A stretch of 62,041 bases of DNA from Bdellovibrionales bacterium (GCA_020630675.1 JAHDIR010000014.1:1-62041), one strand, 5' to 3'; positions 53,417 to 62,013 are shown, counted from the first letter of the stretch. The notes: generated by a model not told the origin, from the sequence alone. Numbers and translations are program-made.

Positions 53417-53466
53417 ACTGTCCTCTCTATTTTTAAGGGCCTTATAAGGCTTATAAATTAAATGGG

Positions 53467-55323
53467 TTAAATATTCAAATCTGTTGATTCATTCAAATCT
53501 AAGGGAAGTTTCATTGTGAAGGTCGATCCGTGGCTTTCTTCACTCTCCACTTGAATTTCTCCTTTATGTAAACCTATAAAATATTTAGTTAAATAAAGAC
53601 CAAGGCCAGAGCCTTTGATGTCTTTGTTGCTAACAGATTTGCTTCTGTAAAATTTTTCAAAAACATATTCTTTTTCAGATTCACTGATTCCAATGCCCTG
53701 ATCGGCCACTTGTACAACAATTTGGTTGTTAACTTCATCACTAGTGATCAGAACTTTAGAGTCTTCTGGGCTATACTTAATGGCATTTTCAACTAAATTA
53801 GTGATGGCTTGTTTAATTAAGTGCTCGTCAATTTTGACACTAAATAAAGGTTCAAGCTCAGTAATGAGCTGAATATTCTTTTTCTGAGCAGAAAACTCAC
53901 AGCCTTTCACAGTTTTTAAAATAATGTCATTGATGTCTCTACTTTTTAAATGCAGCTTTACCCCTTGGTTTTCTACCCGGCCCAGGTCTAAAATTGAGGT
54001 GATTAATTCGGAAAGCTCTTGCGAAGAGTCTTTAATAATATTTACAGCCTTTCTTTGTTCGGTACTCAAGCCACCACCATCGTTTAAGGTAATATCAGCC
54101 ATTCCTTGTATTCGAGCCAGGGGAGTTTTTAAATCATGAGACATCATTTTCAAAAAATTGTTTTTAAGTTCTTCCACTTGGTGAAGTATTTTATTTTCTC
54201 TTTGATAGCTCCATTTTTGTCGGGACTCAACAATCAAGCGGTAAGGAATAAAAAAGTAATAACAAGCAAATATAGCTAACAAGGGTTGAACCATATTAAT
54301 TGAGTATTGAAAAAACTGAAAGGCTATAAAAGCAATAACCCCTATACCCATAGATAAACAAAATATAGCGATAAGTCCTTTTACTGGACGAACTTTTAAA
54401 ATAACAAATAAAATCATAAGGGAAAGAATACTTGTAATTAAAAAGTTAATAGACTTAGGAGCTTCAACATAGCCACGGTTTAAAATGAGTGTGTCGAGCA
54501 TATTGGCATGCATTTCATTGGTCGGCATGGCGAGTAGAGATTTAGAAAACGGAGTTCTAATATAGTGTATAGAATCAGAAAGTTCGTTTAAACCAACGAC
54601 AACAATTTGGTTTTCTTTAAAGTTTTGTGTTTCAGAAAAAAGAACATTGGCAAAGGAGTGTTCGGGGTAAGTTCCCGTGGGCTTAAAATCAATAAGTACT
54701 TGAGTGGTTCCCAAGAAATCATAAAGTCCGCGTATGGGCTTTTTGTCGTTTCTGACCTGTTGAGCAACAACGGTATGAAGGGTGGGGCGATCAAAACCAT
54801 AAACAATCATTCTTCGGGTGACATTGTCGTTGGCAAAGATATTACGTTCTCGAGTTCTTGGGCCCGGCATGGCATTCCAGCGATTATAGGGGTAGGCCAA
54901 CTGAAGGTTTTCCTCTAAGCCCTTTTGTGGAACAATTTTGGAGGCATAAATGATATTCATTTTTTCGCCCAAGTCAGCCAAGGTTTCTTTGTCACGATTA
55001 GAACCTTTAAGTGTGGACGGGTCGATGGTGTAAATGACGTTTCGTGGTTTGTAAGTTCTTAGTTTTTTTAAAAATGCGATATGGTCTTTGACTTCAGGCT
55101 CTCTTTTTAATTGATCGAGACTTAGCTCATCCACCGATACGGTTTCAATAAGCCCAGAGGTTGGAGAAACCACTTTCACTTTAAAGCGTAAGTCGTAAAA
55201 GAAAGCTTCTAGGTAAGCAAAGTCAAAACGGGTGAGTATAAAACTGATAGAGATAGCAATACAGATTCTTAAAAAGACTTTAAGATTTCTGTAAATTTTA
55301 AATTTTTGGTTGAATGACTCCAA
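53467..55323 (-). CDS. CHASE2-domain membrane histidine kinase
   Basis: 618 residues. One membrane segment (about 15-32), a periplasmic CHASE2 sensor (about 33-290, starting FDFAYLEAFFYDLRFKVK and ending in NEMHANMLDTLILNRGYV), three closely spaced membrane segments (about 291-360), then HisKA with His396 in MMSHDLKTPLARIQ and a complete HATPase (NLVENAIKYSPED, DQGIGIS, KGSGLGLYLTKYF). The signal sensed by CHASE2 is unknown. It heads an operon with the sigma-54 regulator and is divergent from the small exported protein gene. Confidence 0.94.
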   Translation of the reverse strand: MESFNQKFKIYRNLKVFLRICIAISISFILTRFDFAYLEAFFYDLRFKVKVVSPTSGLIETVSVDELSLDQLKREPEVKDHIAFLKKLRTYKPRNVIYTIDPSTLKGSNRDKETLADLGEKMNIIYASKIVPQKGLEENLQLAYPYNRWNAMPGPRTRERNIFANDNVTRRMIVYGFDRPTLHTVVAQQVRNDKKPIRGLYDFLGTTQVLIDFKPTGTYPEHSFANVLFSETQNFKENQIVVVGLNELSDSIHYIRTPFSKSLLAMPTNEMHANMLDTLILNRGYVEAPKSINFLITSILSLMILFVILKVRPVKGLIAIFCLSMGIGVIAFIAFQFFQYSINMVQPLLAIFACYYFFIPYRLIVESRQKWSYQRENKILHQVEELKNNFLKMMSHDLKTPLARIQGMADITLNDGGGLSTEQRKAVNIIKDSSQELSELITSILDLGRVENQGVKLHLKSRDINDIILKTVKGCEFSAQKKNIQLITELEPLFSVKIDEHLIKQAITNLVENAIKYSPEDSKVLITSDEVNNQIVVQVADQGIGISESEKEYVFEKFYRSKSVSNKDIKGSGLGLYLTKYFIGLHKGEIQVESEESHGSTFTMKLPLDLNESTDLNI

Positions 55324-55472
55324 AAAGTCTCCCTAGGCCTTTGAACTGTTTTTCTACTCCCTCGAACAGAGGTTTCTTCTTTAGGTTGCTTATCTCATTG
55401 TAATCTAAAAAGAAATTCTTAATTTGGGCAAGGTAGCAGGGGCCTTCAAAAAGAAACTCCGTCTTTAATTAA

Positions 55473-55488
55473 AGCAAAAGCTTTGCCA
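55473..55488 (-). promoter_or_regulatory. Sigma-54 promoter of the kinase-regulator operon
   Basis: On the minus strand TGGCAAAGCTTTTGCT matches TGGCA-N6-TTGCW, with GG (55487-55486) and GC (55475-55474) exactly 10 bases apart. Transcription would start near 55462 and leave a leader of about 139 bases before the kinase ATG. Confidence 0.65.
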
Positions 55489-55511
55489 TTGGATCTTAGT
55501 TGTGTAATATC

Positions 55512-55523
55512 AGCTAATTAGCT
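55512..55523. promoter_or_regulatory. Palindrome AGCTAATTAGCT, candidate activator site
   Basis: A perfect 12-base palindrome lies between the two divergent sigma-54 promoters, about 150 bases upstream of the predicted start for the small exported protein and about 55 upstream of that for the kinase. This is where an NtrC-type enhancer could serve both. A second dyad, CTTTAATTAAAG (55463-55474), overlaps the kinase promoter. The 364-base gap 55324-55687 contains no gene. Confidence 0.35.
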
Positions 55524-55642
55524 TCATTTTTGGCTAAAAAAGGCTTTTTAAGGGGCTTATTTATTGCTCATTGAGTGAACGGATAAGGAAAAGCTTACAA
55601 ATTAGCAAAGTGTATTTGGTGTCAAAATGACCCAAAAAAAAC

Positions 55643-55658
55643 TGGCCACATAATTGCT
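55643..55658 (+). promoter_or_regulatory. Sigma-54 promoter of the small Cys-rich protein gene
   Basis: TGGCCACATAATTGCT matches the consensus with GG (55644-55645) and GC (55656-55657) exactly 10 bases apart and a perfect TTGCT. The start site is predicted near 55669, leaving a short leader that carries the strong ribosome binding site AAAGGGGGAG before ATG 55688. Confidence 0.7.
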
Positions 55659-55687
55659 ATATTCTAATTCGAAAGGGGGAGATTTCG

Positions 55688-56056
55688 ATGAAAAAAATGG
55701 TTTTGTTATTTACTGCGGTGTGCTGCTTATTCAGTATAAACGCTTTTGCGAGCGATAAGATGATGTCTTTAAACCCTGAGCTTGAGGCTTTAAAAACAGA
55801 GGCTCTGTCCCATATGTCATCAAGCATTGATAGCTCTGACATTGGAGAACAAATAGAAGGTCAACCGGTGCAAGTTTCAGCACCTGGTATAGAGCAAGTT
55901 GGAGAGAACTCAACGATCAAATCGATTTTAATAGAGGCTTTAGAAATGAAAAGCTCTTCTGATGTTGTCGATTTTATGGATGATGTTAATAATGTCTACG
56001 GTGTGTTAAAACCTGTTTTTATGGCGGCCTGCTGTGGTTGTGGAAATTGCGATTAA
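55688..56056 (+). CDS. Small exported protein with C-terminal cysteine cluster
   Basis: 122 residues. Signal peptide of 21 residues (FTAVCCLFSINAFA), then a mature part of about 101 residues. That part is acidic and Ser/Met-rich, with no cysteine until the very end, which reads MAACCGCGNCD (Cys115, 116, 118, 121). Such a terminal cluster could bind metal, form disulfides or anchor the protein. The gene has its own sigma-54 promoter, a very strong ribosome binding site and a strong terminator, so it is built for regulated high expression. It faces away from the CHASE2 kinase. No family is recognised. Confidence 0.8.
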   Translation: MKKMVLLFTAVCCLFSINAFASDKMMSLNPELEALKTEALSHMSSSIDSSDIGEQIEGQPVQVSAPGIEQVGENSTIKSILIEALEMKSSSDVVDFMDDVNNVYGVLKPVFMAACCGCGNCD

Positions 56057-56085
56057 TTAAATATTAAAATAAGTAATGTCACTTT

Positions 56086-56115
56086 GCCCCCAATAAACTT
56101 TATTGGGGGCTTTTT
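56086..56115 (+). terminator. Rho-independent terminator of the small exported protein gene
   Basis: GCCCCCAATAAA (86-97) is nearly contiguous with its complement TTTATTGGGGGC (99-110) and is followed by five T; offsets are from base 56000. It lies about 30 bases after the stop codon. Confidence 0.9.
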
Positions 56116-56153
56116 GATTCATGGCTATTTGTATTTAAGGGGTGGGCGAAGGT

Positions 56154-56495
56154 TTACCAATGAATGGGCAGGAACTTTCCATCTTGATCTAAAATTAAGT
56201 CTTTTGCTTTTTCAACGGCATTTATATTCAATGCACCATAAATATGAGGATATGAAGTAGATCCTCCTTCTAAATTTTCATAAATAATTTTTTTATCGAC
56301 TAGTTCAACGTTTATTTTGAGTAAAACTAAACCATTTTGTCCTTTGAAAATTCTATGGCTTACTTCTAAGTATTGCTTTTCTGTTGAGCAATGAATAAAG
56401 CCATCAGTTTTTAAGGTGCAATAATCATATAAGTTCTTTGCAAGAGCCTTCGCCCATGTTTCTTTTTTTGTTATATGAAATATGTAGGCGCTCAT
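56154..56495 (-). CDS. DUF952 family protein
   Basis: 113-residue cytoplasmic protein matching DUF952: it starts with YIFHITKKETWAKA, has the signature DGFIHCSTEKQYLEV, then GLVLLKINVELV and YPHIYGALNINAVEKAKDL. The family is small and of unknown biochemical function, sometimes likened to ADP-ribosyl-type folds. It follows the PBP gene after five bases, with AGGAG inside the end of that gene, so it is co-transcribed with cell-wall synthesis. Confidence 0.85.
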   Translation of the reverse strand: MSAYIFHITKKETWAKALAKNLYDYCTLKTDGFIHCSTEKQYLEVSHRIFKGQNGLVLLKINVELVDKKIIYENLEGGSTSYPHIYGALNINAVEKAKDLILDQDGKFLPIHW

Positions 56496-56500
56496 TAGGT

Positions 56501-58840
56501 CTATTTCTCCTTTTTGTAACTTCTTAAAAAGCTAGGAGTTATAGCTTCAAGAAAAAACTGTTTTTTGTACTTTTGCACTTCTTGGTTAGGAAGCATCAAG
56601 ACGGTATTTTGTTTTTCATGGTCTTTTAAAGAAGGAATCATTCTTGATAGAATTGAAGAACTGACTTCAATAGAAGCTAAACTCTCAGGCCAGGCAAAGT
56701 CATTAGTTGTTGGAAATAAGGTAAGGACTTTACTCATATACTCAGACCATACAGGAAGGGCTCCCGAGGATCCAGTTAAACCAGTAGATTTATTTTGATC
56801 GTTTCCGACCCAAACAATGGTCATAGTGTCTGGAGTAAAGCCTACAAACCAAGAATCTCGGGTGTTATTTGTGGTTCCTGTTTTACCAGCAATAGGGTGA
56901 GTAAACTTTCTCCAGGTTGTTAAGCTTCTGGCCGTCCCTGTTTTAGCAGTTTGTTGTAAAATATTAATAAGCTGAGCACTGGTGTGAGAAGAGATGAGTT
57001 GTCTGGTATTTTTAGGTGTTGAGTATAAAACTTCGTTCTCTAAATTAAGAACTTTAGTGATAAGTTTTAGTTTTTTTTCTGAACCTAAATTAGCTAAGTT
57101 AACATAGGCTTGCGCTAGTTCAATTTGAGTGAGCTCCAAAGAACCCAACGAAAGTGATGGCACTGCTTTTAAGGGAGAGCGAATGCCTAAACGTTTACTC
57201 ACATCGATAACAGATTCTATACCAATATTCATTCCAAGGTGAGCGGTGGGAGCATTGATGGAATTTTTTAAAGCATAGTAAAGAGGAACTTGCTCTTGAA
57301 ATGTGCGCGAATAATTTTTTGGGGTCCAAGACTGTCCTTCGTATTTGTAAGTGGTTAACTTGTCAGGAAGAAGAGTTAAAGCCGAATAAGGGTGCCCATC
57401 AGGGTCTTTTGTTTCTAGAGCGGCTAAATAAACAAAAGGCTTCATAAGAGAGCCAACCTGTCGCTCGGCCTTCAAGGCTCTATTAAATGGTGAGCTTTGA
57501 AAGCTACTCCCACCGATAAGAGCTTTGATAGCGCCATTTTGTAAATCAATATTTATAAGGCTAGATTGTAAAGAGGGACGTTTTTTATTGGTGCTTAGTT
57601 TCTTGAGGGTACTAGAGACAGCTTTTTGTGCATGAATTTGACGAAACGGGCTTAAGGTTGTGAAAACCTTTAAGCCTTTAGAGTTGTCTAGGTCGAGAAC
57701 TTTCAACTCTTGTTGAGTGGCGTCTAAAAAATAAGAAGAAAATTGAGAGCTGACAAACTTAGGCTTTTTGGGGAGGGGGGTGTTTAGGGCTTCATCAAAT
57801 TCTAGGCTTGAAATATATTTTGACTCCAACATATGGTTAAGAACTTTTTTTCTTCGAGAAAGAGCCCGTTCTTGGTTTTTAAATGGGTTATAGCGACCTG
57901 GGCTGTTTACAATAGCTGCTAATAAGGAGCATTCAGGCAGGGATAAATTTTGAATTTCTTTTTGAAAGTAATGGCGGGCAGCCGCCGAATAACCTCTGAC
58001 TTGAAAGGGGCCACTTTGTCCGAGGTAAATAACATTTAAGTAATTTGAAAGTATCTCATCCTTGCTGACTTTAGCCTCAAGTAAAATAGCCATAAAGAGT
58101 TCTTTGAATTTTCTTTTAAAAGTTCTTTCTGGTGTTAAAAAATAATTTTTAATTAACTGTTGGGTGATTGTGCTGGCACCTTCCGAAATAGAAGCTTTGG
58201 TGATGTTCTTAATCATGGCTCGGGCTATACCTTTTAAGCTGATACCTCGATGATTAAGAAAGTTTTTATCTTCAATGGCAGTAATAGATTGAAGGCATTG
58301 AAGAGGGATATCTCCCACTGAAATGTGAGATCTTAAAAAAGGTGTGTTTTTGTAGTATTGAGCCACCACAAAAGGAGGGAGTTGAAACTGAGAGACACTT
58401 TTATTATTTGTAAAAATATGCTCAATTTTATTTTCAAAACTTAAAGAAACCAGCACTTTTTCGGACCGAGTTATTTGTAAAATATAACAACGATCAATGT
58501 TTTCTTCATGATTTGAATTGGCAACTTTTATAAGTCCGTTGAGATTAAAGAGACATTCATTTCTGTCGATAACTTTATATTCTTTGATATTAAGCTGTGC
58601 ATTTGTATGAGGTTTAAATTGAGAGTATTGCAAGAGTTCTTTTAGTTTTTTGTCAGGTAACTCAGCTTTTAGAAAAAGAGTTTCTCCTGAGGCGTAGACT
58701 TCTGTGGCGGGAGGAAACCAGCCCTCAGCCAAACGTTGATCGATCTCATGATTAATAAATAACAGCCAGCCTAAAAACACAATAGCGATAATTAGGAAAA
58801 TCGGCAGGGTTGTCTTAAATATTTTACGTAGAATGTTCAA
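56501..58840 (-). CDS. Bifunctional penicillin-binding protein, PBP1b-like
   Basis: 779-residue class A PBP that polymerises and cross-links peptidoglycan. N-terminal membrane anchor (about 12-30), a UB2H-like region (about 60-150), the GT51 glycosyltransferase with catalytic Glu in TAIEDKNFLNHRG and EGASTITQQLIKNYF, then the transpeptidase with SxxK (GSLMKPFVYL), SxN (NSINAPTAHLG) and KTG (AGKTGTTNNTRDSWFVGFT). The UB2H region marks it as PBP1b-type, which in E. coli is activated by LpoB; no LpoB-like gene is evident here. TTG start at 58840 with AAAGG upstream. Confidence 0.92.
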   Translation of the reverse strand: MNILRKIFKTTLPIFLIIAIVFLGWLLFINHEIDQRLAEGWFPPATEVYASGETLFLKAELPDKKLKELLQYSQFKPHTNAQLNIKEYKVIDRNECLFNLNGLIKVANSNHEENIDRCYILQITRSEKVLVSLSFENKIEHIFTNNKSVSQFQLPPFVVAQYYKNTPFLRSHISVGDIPLQCLQSITAIEDKNFLNHRGISLKGIARAMIKNITKASISEGASTITQQLIKNYFLTPERTFKRKFKELFMAILLEAKVSKDEILSNYLNVIYLGQSGPFQVRGYSAAARHYFQKEIQNLSLPECSLLAAIVNSPGRYNPFKNQERALSRRKKVLNHMLESKYISSLEFDEALNTPLPKKPKFVSSQFSSYFLDATQQELKVLDLDNSKGLKVFTTLSPFRQIHAQKAVSSTLKKLSTNKKRPSLQSSLINIDLQNGAIKALIGGSSFQSSPFNRALKAERQVGSLMKPFVYLAALETKDPDGHPYSALTLLPDKLTTYKYEGQSWTPKNYSRTFQEQVPLYYALKNSINAPTAHLGMNIGIESVIDVSKRLGIRSPLKAVPSLSLGSLELTQIELAQAYVNLANLGSEKKLKLITKVLNLENEVLYSTPKNTRQLISSHTSAQLINILQQTAKTGTARSLTTWRKFTHPIAGKTGTTNNTRDSWFVGFTPDTMTIVWVGNDQNKSTGLTGSSGALPVWSEYMSKVLTLFPTTNDFAWPESLASIEVSSSILSRMIPSLKDHEKQNTVLMLPNQEVQKYKKQFFLEAITPSFLRSYKKEK

Positions 58841-58924
58841 AAGTCATACCTTTTGCTAGGTGGTTTGAATAGGTTTTTTAAGGTCAAGGAGTATTGGTTG
58901 ACAATTTATCCATAAAAACATCAT

Positions 58925-59212
58925 ATGTTAAGTATGAAAATGACAGATAAACAAATCCAAAGAATGGTGAAGCTTGTTTTTGACGAACTCAAAGCTCATA
59001 ACGTAATTACATTTAAAGACAAAGAGGAAAAGGTTTTCTCAAGAGCGGTCGCTCTCGTCGAAAATGACTTTAATCACGAAAAAGATCTCGATGAGGAAGT
59101 CAATAAGATGATGGATGACCTTGAGCGCCAAAACCCTGGGTCTTTTCAGCGTTATAAGATGTTTCCACTTCTAAAAAAGCGTTTAGCCAAAGAAAAAGGG
59201 ATTGTATTATGA
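58925..59212 (+). CDS. DUF507 family protein (first of two)
   Basis: 95-residue charged helical cytoplasmic protein matching DUF507: MTDKQIQRMVKLVFDELKAH near the start, then EEVNKMMDDLERQNPGSFQR and KMFPLLKKRLAKEKGIVL. The start may be ATG 58925, 58934 or 58940; no ribosome binding site decides. It overlaps the second DUF507 gene by four bases (ATGA). The function of the family is unknown; it is typical of deltaproteobacterial-grade genomes, as I recall. Confidence 0.8.
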   Translation: MLSMKMTDKQIQRMVKLVFDELKAHNVITFKDKEEKVFSRAVALVENDFNHEKDLDEEVNKMMDDLERQNPGSFQRYKMFPLLKKRLAKEKGIVL

Positions 59213-59484
59213 GTATATCAGAAGAGCGCCAAAGCCATTTAGCCCATGTCATAGTAGAGGGTTTATGGAAAGATGATTTAGTTGATTATACAGATGAAGA
59301 CTTTGCTTTACGTTTAGGTAAAAAAGCGGTAGTTAAGTACGCCCAAGAGGTTCAGCAGGTCGATGCAAAAGCTCGACAAATGGTGGAGTCTCTTAAAAGA
59401 GGAGTGCCTGAAGGTTCTCCAGAATGGGAAGTTTTGTACAGAAAATACTTTGAACAGGAGCTCGATAAGCGTGGCATTAGCTAA
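59209..59484 (+). CDS. DUF507 family protein (second of two)
   Basis: 91-residue helical protein, a divergent relative of its upstream neighbour: SHLAHVIVEGLWKDDLVDYT, then VVKYAQEVQQVDAKARQMVE and SPEWEVLYRKYFEQELDKRG. The ATG overlaps the first DUF507 stop and its own last 14 bases overlap the GroES-fusion gene, so all three are translated from one coupled message. Two paralogues side by side suggest a heterodimer. Confidence 0.78.
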   Translation: MSISEERQSHLAHVIVEGLWKDDLVDYTDEDFALRLGKKAVVKYAQEVQQVDAKARQMVESLKRGVPEGSPEWEVLYRKYFEQELDKRGIS

Positions 59485-60334
59485 GAAAAAAAAGAAAAAG
59501 GCAGTTAAAAAAAAGAAAACCTCAATACGAAAAAAGTCTAAGAAAAAAGTAGCCTCTCCATCAAAATCCAGAGGGAAGAAAGCAACTAAAAAGAAAGCCT
59601 CTGCGAAGAAAAAGAAAGTTGTGAAGAAAAAAGTCGCTAAAAAGAAAACCACGGCTAAAAAGAAAGTTGCCAAAAAGAAAACAACAAAAAAAACAGGTAA
59701 GAAAAAAACTTCTGCAAAAAAAACCTCCAAGAAAACGGCAAAACGTAAGCTGTCCTCTAAAAAGGTGACAAAAAAAACTACCAGGAAAAAGGCCTCCAAA
59801 AAGCCCACAAATAAAAAGTCTTCGGCTCGCAAAGTGAAAACAAAAAAAACGACGGCAAAAAAGAAAACTTCAAAAAAAGTTTCTAAAAAAAAGGCGTCGA
59901 CAAAAGTTTCTAAAAAAACATCGCCAAAGAAAAAAGCGGCTGTAAGAAAAACACAGGCTAAAAAATCAGTAAAAAAGAAACCGGTTAAAAAAGCTCCGCT
60001 TTTAAAAATCAAAGGTAAAAAAGGCCAGCCCACGGATTGGAATAAATTTTTGACTCCTTTAGATGATCGAGTTTTGATTGCTAGAGCAGGAGTCAGTGAT
60101 AAAACTGCAGGTGGTTTATATATTCCTCAGTCGGCCCAACAGTCAGCTCCCAATAAAGGCACGGTTTTATGTGTTGGTCGTGGAGCCCAGGGTAAAAAAG
60201 GGGCTATTAAATCAATGGATGTGCAAGTTGGCGACGAAGTGATCTTTGGTGAGCATGCGGGTGTTTCTGTAAATATGGATAGCCAAGAATTACTCATTGT
60301 CAGAGAAGCTGATATTATTGGTAAATACAGCTAA
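59471..60334 (+). CDS. GroES (Cpn10) domain with histone-H1-like lysine-rich N-terminal tail
   Basis: 287 residues. I start at GTG 59471, with AGGAG 10 bases upstream; a longer frame upstream is the shadow of the DUF507 gene. Residues 5-184 are an almost uninterrupted Lys/Ala/Ser/Thr-rich tail (repeats such as AKKKTTAKKKVAKKKTTKK), like histone H1 tails. Residues 191-285 are a GroES domain: FLTPLDDRVLIARAGVSDKT, the GroEL-binding loop AGGLYIPQSA (213-222), GTVLCVGRGA, DVQVGDEVIFGEHAG and ELLIVREADII. GroES is normally about 97 residues with no tail. The tail could bind DNA, RNA or acidic surfaces. Confidence 0.9.
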   Translation: MALAKKKKKKAVKKKKTSIRKKSKKKVASPSKSRGKKATKKKASAKKKKVVKKKVAKKKTTAKKKVAKKKTTKKTGKKKTSAKKTSKKTAKRKLSSKKVTKKTTRKKASKKPTNKKSSARKVKTKKTTAKKKTSKKVSKKKASTKVSKKTSPKKKAAVRKTQAKKSVKKKPVKKAPLLKIKGKKGQPTDWNKFLTPLDDRVLIARAGVSDKTAGGLYIPQSAQQSAPNKGTVLCVGRGAQGKKGAIKSMDVQVGDEVIFGEHAGVSVNMDSQELLIVREADIIGKYS

Positions 60335-60348
60335 TTTCGATAATTTGA

Positions 60349-60374
60349 GCGCTGCAAGAAGTCTTTTGCGGCGC
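60349..60374. repeat. GC-rich imperfect hairpin after the GroES fusion
   Basis: GCGCTGCAAGA (from 60349) pairs with TCTTTTGCGGCGC (to 60374), about 11 pairs with two wobbles. It starts 15 bases after the stop codon and is followed by ACAATATTGT, not by a T-run, so it may be an mRNA 3'-stability element rather than a terminator. Confidence 0.4.
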
Positions 60375-60518
60375 ACAATATTGTCAATTTATATCTTCTA
60401 AGCGCAATAAAATCATTTTAGCCACACTTTGCCTTCGATAGGCTCAGTTTCAGTTTGAAAAAATCTCCATAGCCGGTAAATAATTACTTCTTTTATATTT
60501 CAATCACAGGAGCAGCTT

Positions 60519-61955
60519 ATGCTTTTCAAATTTATCCTTTCGTTTTTAATGACTTTTTCGAGTGCATTTGTTTGGGCCGATCTTCAATGGTCAGGGGTTT
60601 ATCGCTTTGAAGGGTTGATGCTTGATAAAGTTGGTCTTGATTCCGGAAGTAAGTCGAAAGAGTATGCCGTTCACCATTTAGTTTTAAAACCTAAAATTAC
60701 TGTAGCTGATGGTTTTGAAATTAACGCTCGATTAGATGCCTTCAATGGTGGAACTGATCAAAGTGTGCACCCAACTAATCAAATTGGTAAAGATTGGGGG
60801 GGGAGTAAAAATAATAATGACCGTTATTACACATCTTCTGAAGGAAATGCTGGAGCAGAAATTATAGAGCTCACTCAAGCTTACCTCACTTATACTCATG
60901 ACTTTGCATCTTTAGTCGTTGGGCGTGCTCCGATTAATTTTGGATTAGGTATGACCTATGATTCTGGAGACGGCCTTTTTGATCATTGGTATAACACAAG
61001 AGACTTAGTTGGATTTAAAGTTCACATTGGTAATTTTTATTTATTTCCTATGTATGCCAAGATTAGAGAAGGATCTATAAGTAACTCCGACTCCGAGGGT
61101 AAGGAGTATATGTTTCAGGCCGAGTACAAAAACCCTGATAAAGATAGCAAATTGGGGTTCTTTTATTCTGAGCGAAGGTCTAACCAAGCTGCCAATCTAT
61201 ACCCAACGTTACTTGACCCTGGCTTAGGCACAGTTTACGGGCAAGACCGAGATCAAAAAATTCGCACCATGAACTTTTATTACCAAAAAGATAACGAACA
61301 CTTTGATTATGGCTTTGAATTTTCTTATTTAAGTGGCAATACCGGCCTATCATTAAATGGCTCAGGAGTTGATATTCAAGCTTTTGGTGTCGCTGTTGAA
61401 TTAGACTATGCTATGCCTAAAAGCTCTATCGATTTAGGTTTAAAATTTGGTTATGCTTCTGGAGACGACAAATCAACAGAAGATAAAGTCGAAGGTTTTA
61501 TTTTTAACCGTAACTATGATGTTGGTATGCTTTTAATGAATCATCCTTTGGGTCGTTTAGATGCCTTAGGTACTCAAACGTTTTTAAGAACAGGCTACAA
61601 TTCATCAACGGATAACCAAAGTCGTATAGAAGACTTTGATGTAGAGGCTATTAGTAACGTAATGTACTTAGCCCCAAGCTTGACTTACCATTTTTCTGAA
61701 AATTGGTCCCTAGATTCTAAGTTAATAACTGCTTGGCTAGTAGAAGGGCCAACTGCTGCCTTAACAGATATAGATAAGTCTTTGGGTTATGAGCTAGATA
61801 TTGCTCTCAATTTTAAACCAAGTAAAAAAATTCAAATGACTTTAGAGGGAGCGGCCTTATTACCAGGCTCAGCTTTTGATACTGATCAGTCTGGAGCAGC
61901 AGTTGACAGTAAATTTACTTATGGTTTAATGGGGAAAGCAGCAGTTAGCTTTTAA
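60519..61955 (+). CDS. Outer-membrane beta-barrel protein, porin-like
   Basis: 478 residues with a signal peptide (cleavage after FVWA, about residue 21), then alternating amphipathic strands throughout (LQWSGVYRFEGLML, AYLTYTHDFASLVVGRAPIN, FGYASGD). It ends in Phe (GKAAVSF), the usual barrel C-terminal signature recognised by the assembly machinery. Length fits a 16- to 18-stranded barrel. Substrate is unknown. AGGAGC lies 9 bases before the ATG. It has its own terminator at the window end. Confidence 0.82.
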   Translation: MLFKFILSFLMTFSSAFVWADLQWSGVYRFEGLMLDKVGLDSGSKSKEYAVHHLVLKPKITVADGFEINARLDAFNGGTDQSVHPTNQIGKDWGGSKNNNDRYYTSSEGNAGAEIIELTQAYLTYTHDFASLVVGRAPINFGLGMTYDSGDGLFDHWYNTRDLVGFKVHIGNFYLFPMYAKIREGSISNSDSEGKEYMFQAEYKNPDKDSKLGFFYSERRSNQAANLYPTLLDPGLGTVYGQDRDQKIRTMNFYYQKDNEHFDYGFEFSYLSGNTGLSLNGSGVDIQAFGVAVELDYAMPKSSIDLGLKFGYASGDDKSTEDKVEGFIFNRNYDVGMLLMNHPLGRLDALGTQTFLRTGYNSSTDNQSRIEDFDVEAISNVMYLAPSLTYHFSENWSLDSKLITAWLVEGPTAALTDIDKSLGYELDIALNFKPSKKIQMTLEGAALLPGSAFDTDQSGAAVDSKFTYGLMGKAAVSF

Positions 61956-62013
61956 AAATAAACATCTTAGATTTTTCAACTTTGAATCAACAACTTGAAA
62001 CTGCATTGCCAAA

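Noticed and set aside
59363-59470. N-terminal extension of the GroES fusion by 36 residues
   Set aside because: The extension lies wholly inside the DUF507 gene in another frame; GTG 59471 with AGGAG upstream is a better start.
59314-60033. Long Phe/Val-rich minus-strand open frame of 239 codons
   Set aside because: It is the mirror of the lysine-rich repeat tract (AAA/AAG read backwards as TTT/CTT) on the other strand, with no start signal and biased composition; the plus-strand GroES fusion explains it.
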